Shown one piece after another: positions 1 through 8,157 of a DNA stretch of 9,692 bases. Numbering within the stretch: the first letter of the stretch is position 1; each line of letters opens with the position of its first letter. The notes under the pieces were generated by a model. It did no database searches. It saw nothing but the letters and a program-made list of their open reading frames with translations, and had not been told where the DNA came from. The DNA comes from Tannerella sp. (GTDB lineage Bacteria; Bacteroidota; Bacteroidia; Bacteroidales; Tannerellaceae). The translations under genes were made by a program, and so were the position numbers. Location of the stretch: positions 1-9,692 of the forward strand of contig JAITDQ010000246.1 of assembly GCA_031282485.1 (NCBI GenBank). Direction: 5' to 3'.

Positions 1-28
1 CGTTTGTCCCGTTATTTTGTGTTTTTAT

Positions 29-1691
<1,663 letters not shown>

Positions 1692-1712
1692 TTAACGGTT
1701 AATAATACACGA

Positions 1713-3644
1713 ATGGATAAGAATACAGTAACAGGTTTTGTTTTAATAGGACTGGTTTTAGTCGTGTTCGGCTGGCTGAACCGGCCGTCGAAAGAACAGA
1801 TGGAAGCACAGCAGCGCTATCAGGATTCGATAGCTTCGGTGATGCAGGAGGCGCAGCAGTCGGCCGTCGCGGCGGAACAGGCGCGTAAAGAAGCGTCATT
1901 CACCGAAGCGTTGCCGGAAGAAGTTTCCGATTCCCTGCGTCAGGCGCAGCTGCGGAGTAATTTCGGAGCGTTTGCTTCGGCGCTTACCGGTACGGACGAA
2001 GTGATAACGCTCGAAAACAGCCGCATAGAAGTTAAAATAAGCAGTAAAGGCGGACATGTATGTTATGCGCGGGTGAAGGATTATGTCACGTACGAAAAAG
2101 AACCGCTGATACTGTTCGACGGCGACGATTTCCGCTTTAACGTCACGTTCGTCACCGCAACAAACCGTGTGGTAAACACGTCCGACTTATATTTTACCCC
2201 CGTAAAAGACGCATCCGGCAATTCCGTCGTCATGCGTCTTGCCGCAGGCGACGGGGGCGTTGTGGATTTTGTATACACGCTTAATCCCGATGATTACATG
2301 CTGGGCTTTACGATTCGGACAAGCGGGCTGAACGGGCTGCTGGCTCCTTCGACGAACGCGCTGGATATTCAGTGGAACCAGAAAATGAGGACACTGGAAA
2401 AAGGACGTAAACTCGAAAACCAGTACACCGGCCTGTATTACAAATTCTTTGCCGACGATGTGGAACATTTCGGGGAATCGAAAGACGAAGAAAAACTGCT
2501 GTCCAACCATCTGAAATGGATTGGCTATAAAAATAAATATTTCACATCGGTTTTGATTACCGACGAAGTTTTCGAGGCGACAACCCTCACCGCCCGGCAG
2601 GAACTGACGGATGCAAAATACCTCAAGGAATTTAATACGACAACAGCCATAGCCTTCAGTATCACAAGCGACGAATCGATCGGATTCCGCTATTTCTTCG
2701 GGCCGAACAAATACAGTCTGCTCCGCACGTACGACCGTGACCTTCCTCCCGACCAACAGTTAGACCTCGACAACCTCGTCCCGATGGGCTATCAGTGGGT
2801 GCGTCCGATCAATAAATATTTCATCCTGCCGATATTCGACTATCTCGGCCGTTTCATGACCAATTACGGGCTGATTATATTCCTTTTGACCTTAGCCGTA
2901 AAACTTGTATTATTCCCCCTCACCTACAAGTCGTACATGTCGCAGGCCCGGATGCGCGTATTACGTCCGCAGGTAGAAGCCTTAAAGCTCAAGTTCCCGA
3001 AGAAAGAGCAGGCCATGGAACTGCAGCAGGCGACCATGGCGCTGTACAGCAGCGCCGGCGCCAGTCCCCTGACCGGCTGTCTGCCGATGCTGCTCCAGAT
3101 GCCGTTCCTCATCGCGCTGTACTGGCTGTTCCCGACCTCCATAGAACTCCGCCAGCAGGGATTCCTGTGGGCAGAAGACCTTTCGACCTACGATGCCGTC
3201 TTATCATGGAACACCGATATTCCCCTCATAAGTTCATTCATCGGAAACCATATCAGCCTGTTCTGTGTGCTTATGACAGCCGTAAACCTTGTGTATACAA
3301 AGGTAAATATGAACATGAACAATACCGGACAGCAACAGATGCCCGGCATGAACATGATGATGTATCTCATGCCGTTGATGTTCTTTGTTTTTTTCAACCA
3401 AAATTCCGCCGGGTTAAGCTATTATTTCCTTGTTTCCACACTGATAACGATCGGACAGACAATGATATTCCGTTTCGGTATCAACGAAGAAAAACTGCTT
3501 GCAAAACTTGAGGAAAACAAAAAGAAACCCAAAAAGAAATCCGGTTTCATGAAACGCTTGGAAGAAGCCCAGCGCATGCAACAGGAACAGTTGCGCAAAC
3601 AACAGAAAGAACGCGAAAAACGCCAACATTCAAGCAAAAGATAA
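1713..3644 (+). CDS. yidC: Membrane protein insertase YidC
   Basis: YidC inserts and folds inner-membrane proteins, alone or with the Sec translocon. The 643-residue protein has the layout of a Gram-negative YidC: an N-terminal membrane anchor at about 7-22, a Gln/Ala/Glu-rich linker to about residue 80, a large periplasmic beta domain (about 95-355), and a C-terminal Oxa1/YidC core (about 368-590). Hydrophobic segments of the core lie at about 383-402, 455-473, 504-527, 549-562 and 568-586. The groove position that is Arg in E. coli YidC (R366) aligns by eye to Lys397 in the AVKLVLFPLTYKSY block. A positive charge is therefore kept, and I believe Lys is usual in this phylum. The last 50 or so residues (591-643) are rich in Lys, Arg and Gln, a tail of the kind proposed to contact ribosomes. 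The gene follows pyrG by 21 bases with no promoter between them. It ends just before a GC-rich palindrome and converges on the mannosidase gene. Confidence 0.96.
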   Translation: MDKNTVTGFVLIGLVLVVFGWLNRPSKEQMEAQQRYQDSIASVMQEAQQSAVAAEQARKEASFTEALPEEVSDSLRQAQLRSNFGAFASALTGTDEVITLENSRIEVKISSKGGHVCYARVKDYVTYEKEPLILFDGDDFRFNVTFVTATNRVVNTSDLYFTPVKDASGNSVVMRLAAGDGGVVDFVYTLNPDDYMLGFTIRTSGLNGLLAPSTNALDIQWNQKMRTLEKGRKLENQYTGLYYKFFADDVEHFGESKDEEKLLSNHLKWIGYKNKYFTSVLITDEVFEATTLTARQELTDAKYLKEFNTTTAIAFSITSDESIGFRYFFGPNKYSLLRTYDRDLPPDQQLDLDNLVPMGYQWVRPINKYFILPIFDYLGRFMTNYGLIIFLLTLAVKLVLFPLTYKSYMSQARMRVLRPQVEALKLKFPKKEQAMELQQATMALYSSAGASPLTGCLPMLLQMPFLIALYWLFPTSIELRQQGFLWAEDLSTYDAVLSWNTDIPLISSFIGNHISLFCVLMTAVNLVYTKVNMNMNNTGQQQMPGMNMMMYLMPLMFFVFFNQNSAGLSYYFLVSTLITIGQTMIFRFGINEEKLLAKLEENKKKPKKKSGFMKRLEEAQRMQQEQLRKQQKEREKRQHSSKR

Positions 3645-3650
3645 TATATA

Positions 3651-3678
3651 AGAGGGACGGGGCACACCCCGTCCCTCT
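3651..3678. repeat. GC-rich perfect palindrome downstream of yidC (copy 1)
   Basis: A 12-base arm AGAGGGACGGGG at 3651-3662 pairs perfectly with 3667-3678 around the loop CACA. It begins 6 bases after the yidC stop, so it would form a very stable hairpin at the mRNA 3' end and could end transcription or protect the transcript. There is no T-tract on the plus-strand side. On the minus-strand side the sequence becomes TATATATTATC-like, somewhat closer to a terminator for the mannosidase transcript. A related second unit follows 55 bases later, so a dispersed palindromic repeat is an alternative or additional reading. Confidence 0.7.
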
Positions 3679-3710
3679 ATACATTCACCGAATTGTCATT
3701 TGATTTCCCT

Positions 3711-3743
3711 GACGGGGTACGCCCGTCCCTCCATGTACATTCA
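3711..3743. repeat. Second, degraded copy of the palindromic unit
   Basis: GACGGGG at 3711-3717 and CCGTCCCTC at 3723-3731 repeat the arms of the first palindrome. One C is missing, so the stem shrinks to 6 base pairs (3711-3716 with 3722-3727). Both copies are followed by TACATTCAC, after 2 bases in copy 1 (3680-3688) and after 4 bases in copy 2 (3736-3744). The end of copy 2 overlaps the last codons and stop codon (TCA at 3741-3743 on the plus strand) of the mannosidase gene. The duplicated unit therefore spans palindrome plus flank, not only the hairpin. Confidence 0.6.
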
Positions 3744-5966
3744 CTGTCGAACGCCCATTTCAAACTCCAGCGTCCCGCCCGCCATTATATCTTTGTAGTC
3801 AATATACGGTTTATCATAAGGTTTCCCGTTGAGGGTAACGGATTTTATATACTTATTATCCGCGCTGTTATTTTTGGCCGTAACGACGAACGCGTTACCG
3901 TTCCCCACATTTACAGAAGCCACATCCATAACGGGACTTCCGAAATAATAACGCCCGCCGGCAGGTTCGACCTGATAAAATCCCAAAGCGGAAAGCACAT
4001 ACCACGCCGACATCTGTCCCACGTCTTCGTTTCCGCACAACCCGGCCGGCTGATCCGTATACATCGTCCCAAGCGCCTCGCGTACTCTTTCCGCGGTTTT
4101 GTCCGGCTCGCCCACAACCGCATAAAGATACAGAATGTGATGACTCGGCTCGTTCCCATGCGCATACTGCCCTATCAACCCGCTGATATCGGGCGAAGCC
4201 TCATCTCCCATATCGCCGCTTACAATAAACAGCGAATCCAGTTTCTTCAAAAAAGCGTCTTTACTCCCGAACAGTCCGGCCAGACCTTCCACATCGTGCG
4301 GAACAAGCCACGTGTACTGCCATGCCGTTCCTTCCGTATAATCATTTTCGCGGTGCACCGAATGAAACGGGTCAAACGGTTCGCGGAACTTCCCTTTGGA
4401 ATCTTTTCCGCGCATGAACTGCAAATCCGGGTCAAAATAATATTTATAACCTTCGCTCAGTCGCTTGAAATATTCGTAATCATCCGTTTTCGACATCGCC
4501 TTCGCAACCTGCGCCACACTCCAGTCGGCAATCGCATATTCCATCGTCTTTGCAACCGATTCATTCTCCTTATCAAAAGGGATGTAACCGTACTCACGCA
4601 TCCATTTCTGCCCCCGCTCGTCCAGCATGACCGAGTTTTTCAACGCTTCATAAGCATAATCCCTGTCAAAACCCTTCACATCTTTCAGGACAGCATCCGC
4701 CACAACACAAACACCCGGATTACCCACCATACAATCCGTTTCATTTGCCATGAGATGCCACACCGGCAGTTTCCCCTGTTCCTTATAAACCGTCAGCATC
4801 GTATTGACGATATCCGGCATTTTTTCAGGATGAATAATCGTCATCAACGGATGAGCCGCGCGGTACGTATCCCACAGCGAGAACGTCGTATAATTCGTAA
4901 ACGAGGCATTACGGTGCACCTGCCTGTCCGTGCCGAAATAATCCCCGTTCACATCACAGAATACCGACGGCGCAATCATCGTATGATACAGTGCGGTGTA
5001 AAATATCCTCTTTGTCCTGTCATCGCCGGTTTGAAAGTCAATCTTGCCGAGTTCCCTGTTCCACGCCGCGTCAGCGTTGGCAACCGTCTGTTCGAAATCC
5101 CATCCGCCAAGCTCCGCTTCCATGTTCCTCTTCGCGTTATCTACGCTGACAGGCGAAAGCGCAACTTTGACATATATCGTTTCGTTCCCGTCCGTATCAA
5201 AAAACAGCCGGCCGAAAACCCGCTTTCTTCCTTCGTCGCCATACGTTTTCACTTCCTGTTCAAATGATTTTACAGGATTGGAGAAAACGGCCGTAAAATA
5301 GATTTTCTGATCGTTCGCCCATCCTTTCGAATGTCGGAAACCCGATACAACCGTATCGTTTTCCTGTACCAGTTCGCCGTCGACAGGCGCATCCCACCCG
5401 ATTCCATGCGCCAAATCAATGATAATCCGCGCATCGGACGACTTGGGGAACGTGTATTTATGGAACCCGACGCGCTCCGTAGCGGTCAACTCCACATCGA
5501 CGTCATAACGGTCGAGATGAACGGCATAATATCCGGGACGCACGCTTTCCGTCGAACGATCGAACAGGGAATACATCCCCGACTGCGGATCGCCCGGCTT
5601 GCCGCGTTCCGTCGTCACATCTCCCGTAACAGGCATAAAGGAAATATCGCCAAGGTCGCCTATCCCCGTCCCGCTAAGATGCGTATGGGAAAAACCCATT
5701 ATCGTAGAATCGGAAATATGATACCCCGAACACCAGTCCCAACCCTGGCTTATGTTGACAGGCCCCAACTGCACGAATCCAAACGGCACATTCGCCCCGA
5801 TGAACACATGCCCGTGGTCGCCCGTTCCAATGTACGGATCCACAAACTCAGTATAGTTCCCACCCTTCGGCAACGATTTTTCATTTGATTTGTTCCCGGC
5901 ATTATCACAGGAATTAACGATTGACAAAAACGCTGCAAATAAAACTGTTTTCTTCATTATATTCAT
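3741..5966 (-). CDS. GH92 family alpha-mannosidase, lipoprotein
   Basis: Predicted glycoside hydrolase family 92 enzyme. The family comprises calcium-dependent, inverting exo-alpha-mannosidases that trim mannose from N-glycans or mannans. The 741 residues are normal full length. From the first ATG, a lipoprotein signal peptide runs to VNSC with the lipidated Cys20; the second ATG at 5957 would make this Cys17 and is equally plausible. The next residues, DNAGN, lack a strong acidic surface-export tag, so a periplasmic or surface location is open. Family blocks seen are DPYIGTGDHG (43-52), VPFGFVQLGP (60-69), FSLWDTYRA (362-370), ETDCMVGNPG (409-418), NDYTEGTAWQYTW (541-553, Glu545 the likely general acid), GNEPSHH (604-610) and GNEDVGQMSAWY (645-656), the acidic block expected to supply the base. 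The gene stands alone, convergent with yidC and divergent from rplU. No SusC/SusD, regulator or other glycosidase is in view, so its substrate linkage cannot be read from context. Confidence 0.93.
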   Translation of the reverse strand: MNIMKKTVLFAAFLSIVNSCDNAGNKSNEKSLPKGGNYTEFVDPYIGTGDHGHVFIGANVPFGFVQLGPVNISQGWDWCSGYHISDSTIMGFSHTHLSGTGIGDLGDISFMPVTGDVTTERGKPGDPQSGMYSLFDRSTESVRPGYYAVHLDRYDVDVELTATERVGFHKYTFPKSSDARIIIDLAHGIGWDAPVDGELVQENDTVVSGFRHSKGWANDQKIYFTAVFSNPVKSFEQEVKTYGDEGRKRVFGRLFFDTDGNETIYVKVALSPVSVDNAKRNMEAELGGWDFEQTVANADAAWNRELGKIDFQTGDDRTKRIFYTALYHTMIAPSVFCDVNGDYFGTDRQVHRNASFTNYTTFSLWDTYRAAHPLMTIIHPEKMPDIVNTMLTVYKEQGKLPVWHLMANETDCMVGNPGVCVVADAVLKDVKGFDRDYAYEALKNSVMLDERGQKWMREYGYIPFDKENESVAKTMEYAIADWSVAQVAKAMSKTDDYEYFKRLSEGYKYYFDPDLQFMRGKDSKGKFREPFDPFHSVHRENDYTEGTAWQYTWLVPHDVEGLAGLFGSKDAFLKKLDSLFIVSGDMGDEASPDISGLIGQYAHGNEPSHHILYLYAVVGEPDKTAERVREALGTMYTDQPAGLCGNEDVGQMSAWYVLSALGFYQVEPAGGRYYFGSPVMDVASVNVGNGNAFVVTAKNNSADNKYIKSVTLNGKPYDKPYIDYKDIMAGGTLEFEMGVRQ

Positions 5967-6021
5967 AAAAAAATATGGTTTTGGTTATTAATCGTCTGTT
6001 TTTTTAATCTAAAAACAAATG

Positions 6022-6050
6022 CAAATATAGGAATAATAAACATGTACAAA
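6022..6050 (-). promoter_or_regulatory. Possible promoter of the GH92 gene
   Basis: Reading the minus strand, TTTG at 6050-6047 is followed by TATATTTG at 6029-6022, which matches TAnnTTTG. The 17-base spacing is shorter than the usual 19-21, so the -33 assignment is uncertain. The position is sensible: the transcript would start at about 6015 with a leader of about 50 bases, back to back with the rplU promoter. Confidence 0.45.
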
Positions 6051-6067
6051 AAAATAACCGGTCAATA

Positions 6068-6099
6068 TTTGCACGGATATAAAAAATATACTACTTTTG
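6068..6099 (+). promoter_or_regulatory. Bacteroidota-type promoter of rplU-rpmA
   Basis: TTTG at 6068-6071 and TACTTTTG at 6092-6099 are separated by 20 bases, a good fit to the phylum consensus. The spacer is A/T-rich and lacks the AACTTGCA block shared by the pyrG and ung promoters. Transcription should start at about 6105, giving a leader of about 80 bases before rplU. Confidence 0.65.
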
Positions 6100-6104
6100 T
6101 GCCC

Positions 6105-6185
6105 TGATTTTTTCCTCAGAGGGTAAAAAAGCGGTATCGGAGTGATATCCACCTTCGGGATATAACCTGTGAATAATAAAAACAG
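6105..6185 (+). promoter_or_regulatory. rplU 5' leader with two possible hairpins
   Basis: The predicted leader contains two inverted repeats. In the first, TTTTTTCCT at 6108-6116 can pair with AGG and AAAAAA at 6120-6130, with a two-base bulge. In the second, ATATCC at 6145-6150 pairs with GGATAT at 6158-6163. Ribosomal-protein operons often carry structured leaders for feedback control, and L21 leaders are known in other phyla. I cannot match this one to a described family, so a regulatory role is inference from position and structure only. Confidence 0.3.
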
Positions 6186-6503
6186 ATGTACGCAATTGTA
6201 GAAATTAACGGCCAACAGTTTAAAGTTGAGCAAGGAAAGAAAATGTTCGTACACCACATTAAAAACGCGGAAAGTGGTGCGACGGTAGAATTTGAGAGAG
6301 TGTTATTAGTCGATGCGGACGGTACTGTCACCGTAGGAACGCCGACAGTAGAAGGAGCAAAGGTGGTGTGCGAAATCGTTTCGCCACTTGTTAAAGGAGA
6401 AAAAGTCCTTATCTTCCACAAAAAAAGAAGAAAAGGACACCGTAAGTTGAACGGTCACCGTCAACAGTTTACGGAAGTGAATATTAAAGAGATTGTTGCA
6501 TAA
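6186..6503 (+). CDS. rplU: 50S ribosomal protein L21 (bL21)
   Basis: L21 binds 23S rRNA in the large ribosomal subunit. The 105-residue product is of standard length. It begins with the typical [19 protein letters not shown] and has the conserved basic segment [17 protein letters not shown] at about 78-94, the rRNA-binding signature, before a short C-terminal strand ending at Ala105. It is the first gene of a two-gene unit with rpmA, the usual L21-L27 pairing, 22 bases apart. No Shine-Dalgarno sequence precedes its ATG. Confidence 0.97.
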   Translation: MYAIVEINGQQFKVEQGKKMFVHHIKNAESGATVEFERVLLVDADGTVTVGTPTVEGAKVVCEIVSPLVKGEKVLIFHKKRRKGHRKLNGHRQQFTEVNIKEIVA

Positions 6504-6510
6504 ACGTTGA

Positions 6511-6516
6511 AAGGAG
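6511..6516 (+). promoter_or_regulatory. Shine-Dalgarno sequence of rpmA
   Basis: AAGGAG lies 9 bases before the rpmA ATG in the rplU-rpmA gap. It is the only clear ribosome binding site in the window; the other starts have A/T-rich leaders without one, as is usual for Bacteroidota. It may help keep L27 output matched to L21 within the shared transcript. Confidence 0.6.
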
Positions 6517-6525
6517 AACAGAAAA

Positions 6526-6921
6526 ATGGCACATAAAAAAGGAGTTGGTAGTTCGAAGAACGGTCGTGAATCGGAAAGTAAACGACTTGGTGTAAAACTT
6601 TTTGGCGGCGAGTTTGCCAAAGCAGGAAATATTATTGTTCGTCAACGTGGAACGGCGCATCATCCGGGCGAAAACGTAGGCATTGGTAAAGATCATACGA
6701 TTTATGCATTGATCGACGGCACCGTTGTCTTCCGCAAAACGAAAGACAACCGCTCATACATCTCCATAAAAGGCTTAGCGGCAGAACCCGCAAACACGGA
6801 AGCAAAACCCGTAGCGGCGGAAACTCCGCTCGAAACACCCGCACCGGCAGTCGAAACCGTTGCGGAAGTGGTGGCTGAAACCGTTGCGGAAGTCGAAACA
6901 GCGACGGCAGTTGCAGAATAA
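6526..6921 (+). CDS. rpmA: 50S ribosomal protein L27 (bL27) with long acidic C-terminal tail
   Basis: L27 sits near the peptidyl transferase centre of the large subunit, with its N-terminal arm reaching toward the P-site tRNA. The normal protein occupies residues 1 to about 84: [16 protein letters not shown] at the start, RLGVKLFGG (20-28), IIVRQRGT (36-43) and [14 protein letters not shown] (52-65). The start lacks the cleaved extension seen in Firmicutes. Family members are usually about 85-90 residues, but this one has 131. Residues 85-131 form a low-complexity tail of Ala, Glu, Val, Thr and Pro with 10 Glu and only one Lys. Part of it is encoded by two exact 17-base copies (6853-6869 and 6877-6893) spaced 24 bases, giving ETVAEV repeated every 8 residues. 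The reading frame is continuous with the L27 core, so this is an extension rather than a separate gene. Its function, if any, is unknown to me. Confidence 0.95.
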   Translation: MAHKKGVGSSKNGRESESKRLGVKLFGGEFAKAGNIIVRQRGTAHHPGENVGIGKDHTIYALIDGTVVFRKTKDNRSYISIKGLAAEPANTEAKPVAAETPLETPAPAVETVAEVVAETVAEVETATAVAE

Positions 6922-6933
6922 GCAGTCGCAGAA
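6853..6933 (+). repeat. Short in-frame repeats in the rpmA tail, continuing past the stop
   Basis: A 17-base unit GAAACCGTTGCGGAAGT occurs exactly at 6853-6869 and 6877-6893, a period of 24 bases or 8 codons. A second repeat pair straddles the stop codon: GCAGTTGCAGAA at 6907-6918, TAA at 6919-6921, then GCAGTCGCAGAA at 6922-6933 with one mismatch. Read in frame, the downstream copy again gives AVAE. The pattern suggests the tail grew by replication slippage. Confidence 0.8.
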
Positions 6934-6984
6934 ACACGGACAAAGAATCGATTAAGCCAGTATCTTATACGATAAGGTTAAATC

Positions 6985-7022
6985 AAAAAAAAAGCAGGAA
7001 ATTAAAACTTTCTGCTTTTTTT
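6985..7022 (+). terminator. Rho-independent terminator of rplU-rpmA
   Basis: An A-tract followed by GCAGGAAA (6985-7001) can pair with TTTCTGC plus a T-tract (7009-7022). The stem has one bulged G and a seven-base loop, and the arm ends in a run of seven T. It lies 63 bases after the rpmA stop. The A-tract on the other arm makes it able to act on the minus strand too, where it would follow the nuclease remnant ending at 7030. A small inverted repeat, CTTAT/ATAAG at 6964-6976, precedes it. Confidence 0.85.
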
Positions 7023-7029
7023 GTGTGTT

Positions 7030-7323
7030 TTACAAACAACGTTTATTTTCCGACGACTCCCGACTGATTTTCCAGCGGGTGAGTATGCCCTTGCTTTTAT
7101 TGAATGTCGCACCGATTTTTACGAGTTTTTTGCCTTCACTTTGATAGGGGATGAGGTATCCTCTGTCATCAATCTGTTTCAGGGCGGCAGCAAGGTTGCG
7201 GGCAATATTTTTACCGTTGTCTAATTTAAACTCGAATACGTAAACGGCATCGGACGTTTTTACAACGGCGTCGGTGCGTCCTTCAGCCGATCTTACTTCT
7301 GTCCTTAATAGACTTTCGCAAAG
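7030..7323 (-). pseudogene. 3' remnant of a PD-(D/E)XK nuclease / AAA-ATPase-like protein gene
   Basis: Reading the minus strand from 7323 down to the TAA at 7032-7030 gives 97 open codons. They match, from my knowledge of the family, the C-terminal nuclease-like domain of the AAA-ATPase-like proteins common in Bacteroidales. Visible motifs are EGRTDAVVKTSDAVYVFEFKL, with Asp and the E-x-K of the PD-(D/E)XK fold (last two residues of that run are at the strand end), then LKQIDDRGYLIPY and GKKLVKIGATFN. The N-terminal ATPase region, normally several hundred residues, is absent. An in-frame stop (7326-7324) lies directly upstream, and no ATG, GTG or TTG precedes the conserved core, so no intact product is expected. 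The domain ends naturally and sits next to a bidirectional terminator, so the 3' end is probably original and the 5' part was lost by deletion. It fills the otherwise gene-free stretch between rpmA and ung. Confidence 0.75.
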
Positions 7324-7358
7324 TTACGGCGTTTTTTCCTCTCCGCCAAATTATGGAA

Positions 7359-7377
7359 ATTTTTTTTGAAAAAAAAT
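7359..7377. repeat. A/T palindrome upstream of the ung promoter
   Basis: One A and eight T, a central G, then eight A and one T form a perfect 19-base palindrome ending 10 bases before the ung -33 element. The tracts lie where an UP element or intrinsically bent DNA could raise promoter strength. A weak hairpin is the alternative reading. I see no gene in this stretch. Confidence 0.4.
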
Positions 7378-7387
7378 ATGCCGTATG

Positions 7388-7418
7388 TTTGTATTACATC
7401 CAACTTGCAGTATCTTTG
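7388..7418 (+). promoter_or_regulatory. Bacteroidota-type promoter of ung
   Basis: TTTG at 7388-7391 and TATCTTTG at 7411-7418 are 19 bases apart, an exact consensus match. Transcription should begin at about 7425, about 30 bases before the ung ATG at 7456. The element shares TTTGTATT, AACTTGCA and TATCTTTG at identical spacing with the pyrG promoter. It also rules out the in-frame upstream ATG codons at 7366 and 7378, which lie before the transcription start. Confidence 0.75.
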
Positions 7419-7455
7419 CCGGACTAAAATAATAATTAAATTAACCGTTAGTGAA

Positions 7456-8118
7456 ATGGATGTAAAAATAGAACAGAGCTGGAAATCGTGTCTGGCGGAG
7501 GAGTTTGAAAAACCTTATTTCGGACAGTTGATTGACTTTGTGAAAAACGAGTACGGGAAAATGGTGATATATCCGCCGGGATCGTTAATTTTCAATGCGT
7601 TTAATCTTTGTCCTTTTGATAAGGTGAAAGTCGTATTGCTCGGACAGGATCCGTATCACGAACCGGGACAGGCGCACGGATTATGTTTTTCGGTGCGGGA
7701 AGGTACGATTTTTCCGCCCTCGCTTGTCAATATTTTTAAAGAGATACAGTCGGACTTGGGTAAGCCTGTGCCGAAAAGCGGCGATCTGACAAGATGGGCT
7801 AAACAGGGCGTGCTGTTGCTTAATGCGACGCTGACGGTACGCGCTCATGCTGCCGGCTCTCATCAGAATAAAGGGTGGGAGACATTCACGGATGCCGTGA
7901 TAAACCGCCTTGCCGTTCAACGGGAACATGTCGTCTATATATTGTGGGGTTCTTATGCGCAACGGAAAGGAGCTATCATTGACACAACGGCAAATCTGGT
8001 TTTGCAGTCGCCTCATCCTTCGCCGCTCTCCGCAAGCCGGGGCTTTTTCGGAAACAGGCATTTCAGCAAAACCAACGAATATCTCATAAAAACAGGACAA
8101 ACACCAATCGAATGGTAA
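7456..8118 (+). CDS. ung: Uracil-DNA glycosylase, family 1
   Basis: Ung removes uracil from DNA that arose by cytosine deamination or dUMP incorporation, starting base-excision repair. The 220-residue protein shows the full family 1 signature: GQDPYH at 63-68 with the catalytic water-activating Asp65, the uracil-stacking Phe78 in LCFSV, the uracil-recognising Asn123 in LLNATLTV, and HPSPLS at 187-192 with catalytic His187, followed by RGFFGNRHFSKTN. The ATG at 7456 was chosen because it gives the normal family start (MDVKIEQSWK) and lies just after the promoter; 30 extra in-frame codons upstream are promoter DNA. No Shine-Dalgarno sequence is visible. The fumarase gene begins 39 bases downstream on the same strand without an obvious promoter, so the two are probably cotranscribed. 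Confidence 0.97.
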   Translation: MDVKIEQSWKSCLAEEFEKPYFGQLIDFVKNEYGKMVIYPPGSLIFNAFNLCPFDKVKVVLLGQDPYHEPGQAHGLCFSVREGTIFPPSLVNIFKEIQSDLGKPVPKSGDLTRWAKQGVLLLNATLTVRAHAAGSHQNKGWETFTDAVINRLAVQREHVVYILWGSYAQRKGAIIDTTANLVLQSPHPSPLSASRGFFGNRHFSKTNEYLIKTGQTPIEW

Positions 8119-8157
8119 GACAATAACGAATAATTAACAATTAACCATTATATAATT

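Noticed and set aside
2187..2756. A 189-codon minus-strand open frame inside yidC
   Set aside because: It overlaps the periplasmic domain of an intact yidC and shows no domain or start signal.
3693..5267. A 524-codon open frame on the plus strand, opposite the GH92 gene
   Set aside because: Its product is rich in Arg, His, Ile and Pro with no family motif, and it is antisense to a gene with clear GH92 catalytic blocks. It is a shadow of the codon usage on the other strand.
5331..5888. A 185-codon plus-strand open frame opposite the N-terminal part of the GH92 gene
   Set aside because: It is antisense to the signal peptide and conserved N-terminal domain of the mannosidase, with no motif of its own.
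6949..6984. A nested palindrome (GATTAA ... CTTAT/ATAAG ... TTAAATC) before the rpmA terminator, as a possible small RNA or attachment site
   Set aside because: The arms are short, A/T-rich and imperfect, and no promoter or integrase accompanies them. Chance is the simpler explanation.
7021..7224. A 67-codon plus-strand open frame between rpmA and ung
   Set aside because: The recognisable coding signal in this stretch is on the minus strand (nuclease remnant). The plus-strand frame has no motif, no promoter, and begins directly at the rpmA terminator.
7366..7455. An N-terminal extension of 30 residues on Ung
   Set aside because: The segment contains the complete TTTG / TAnnTTTG promoter, so it lies upstream of the expected transcription start, and family members start at the ATG at 7456.
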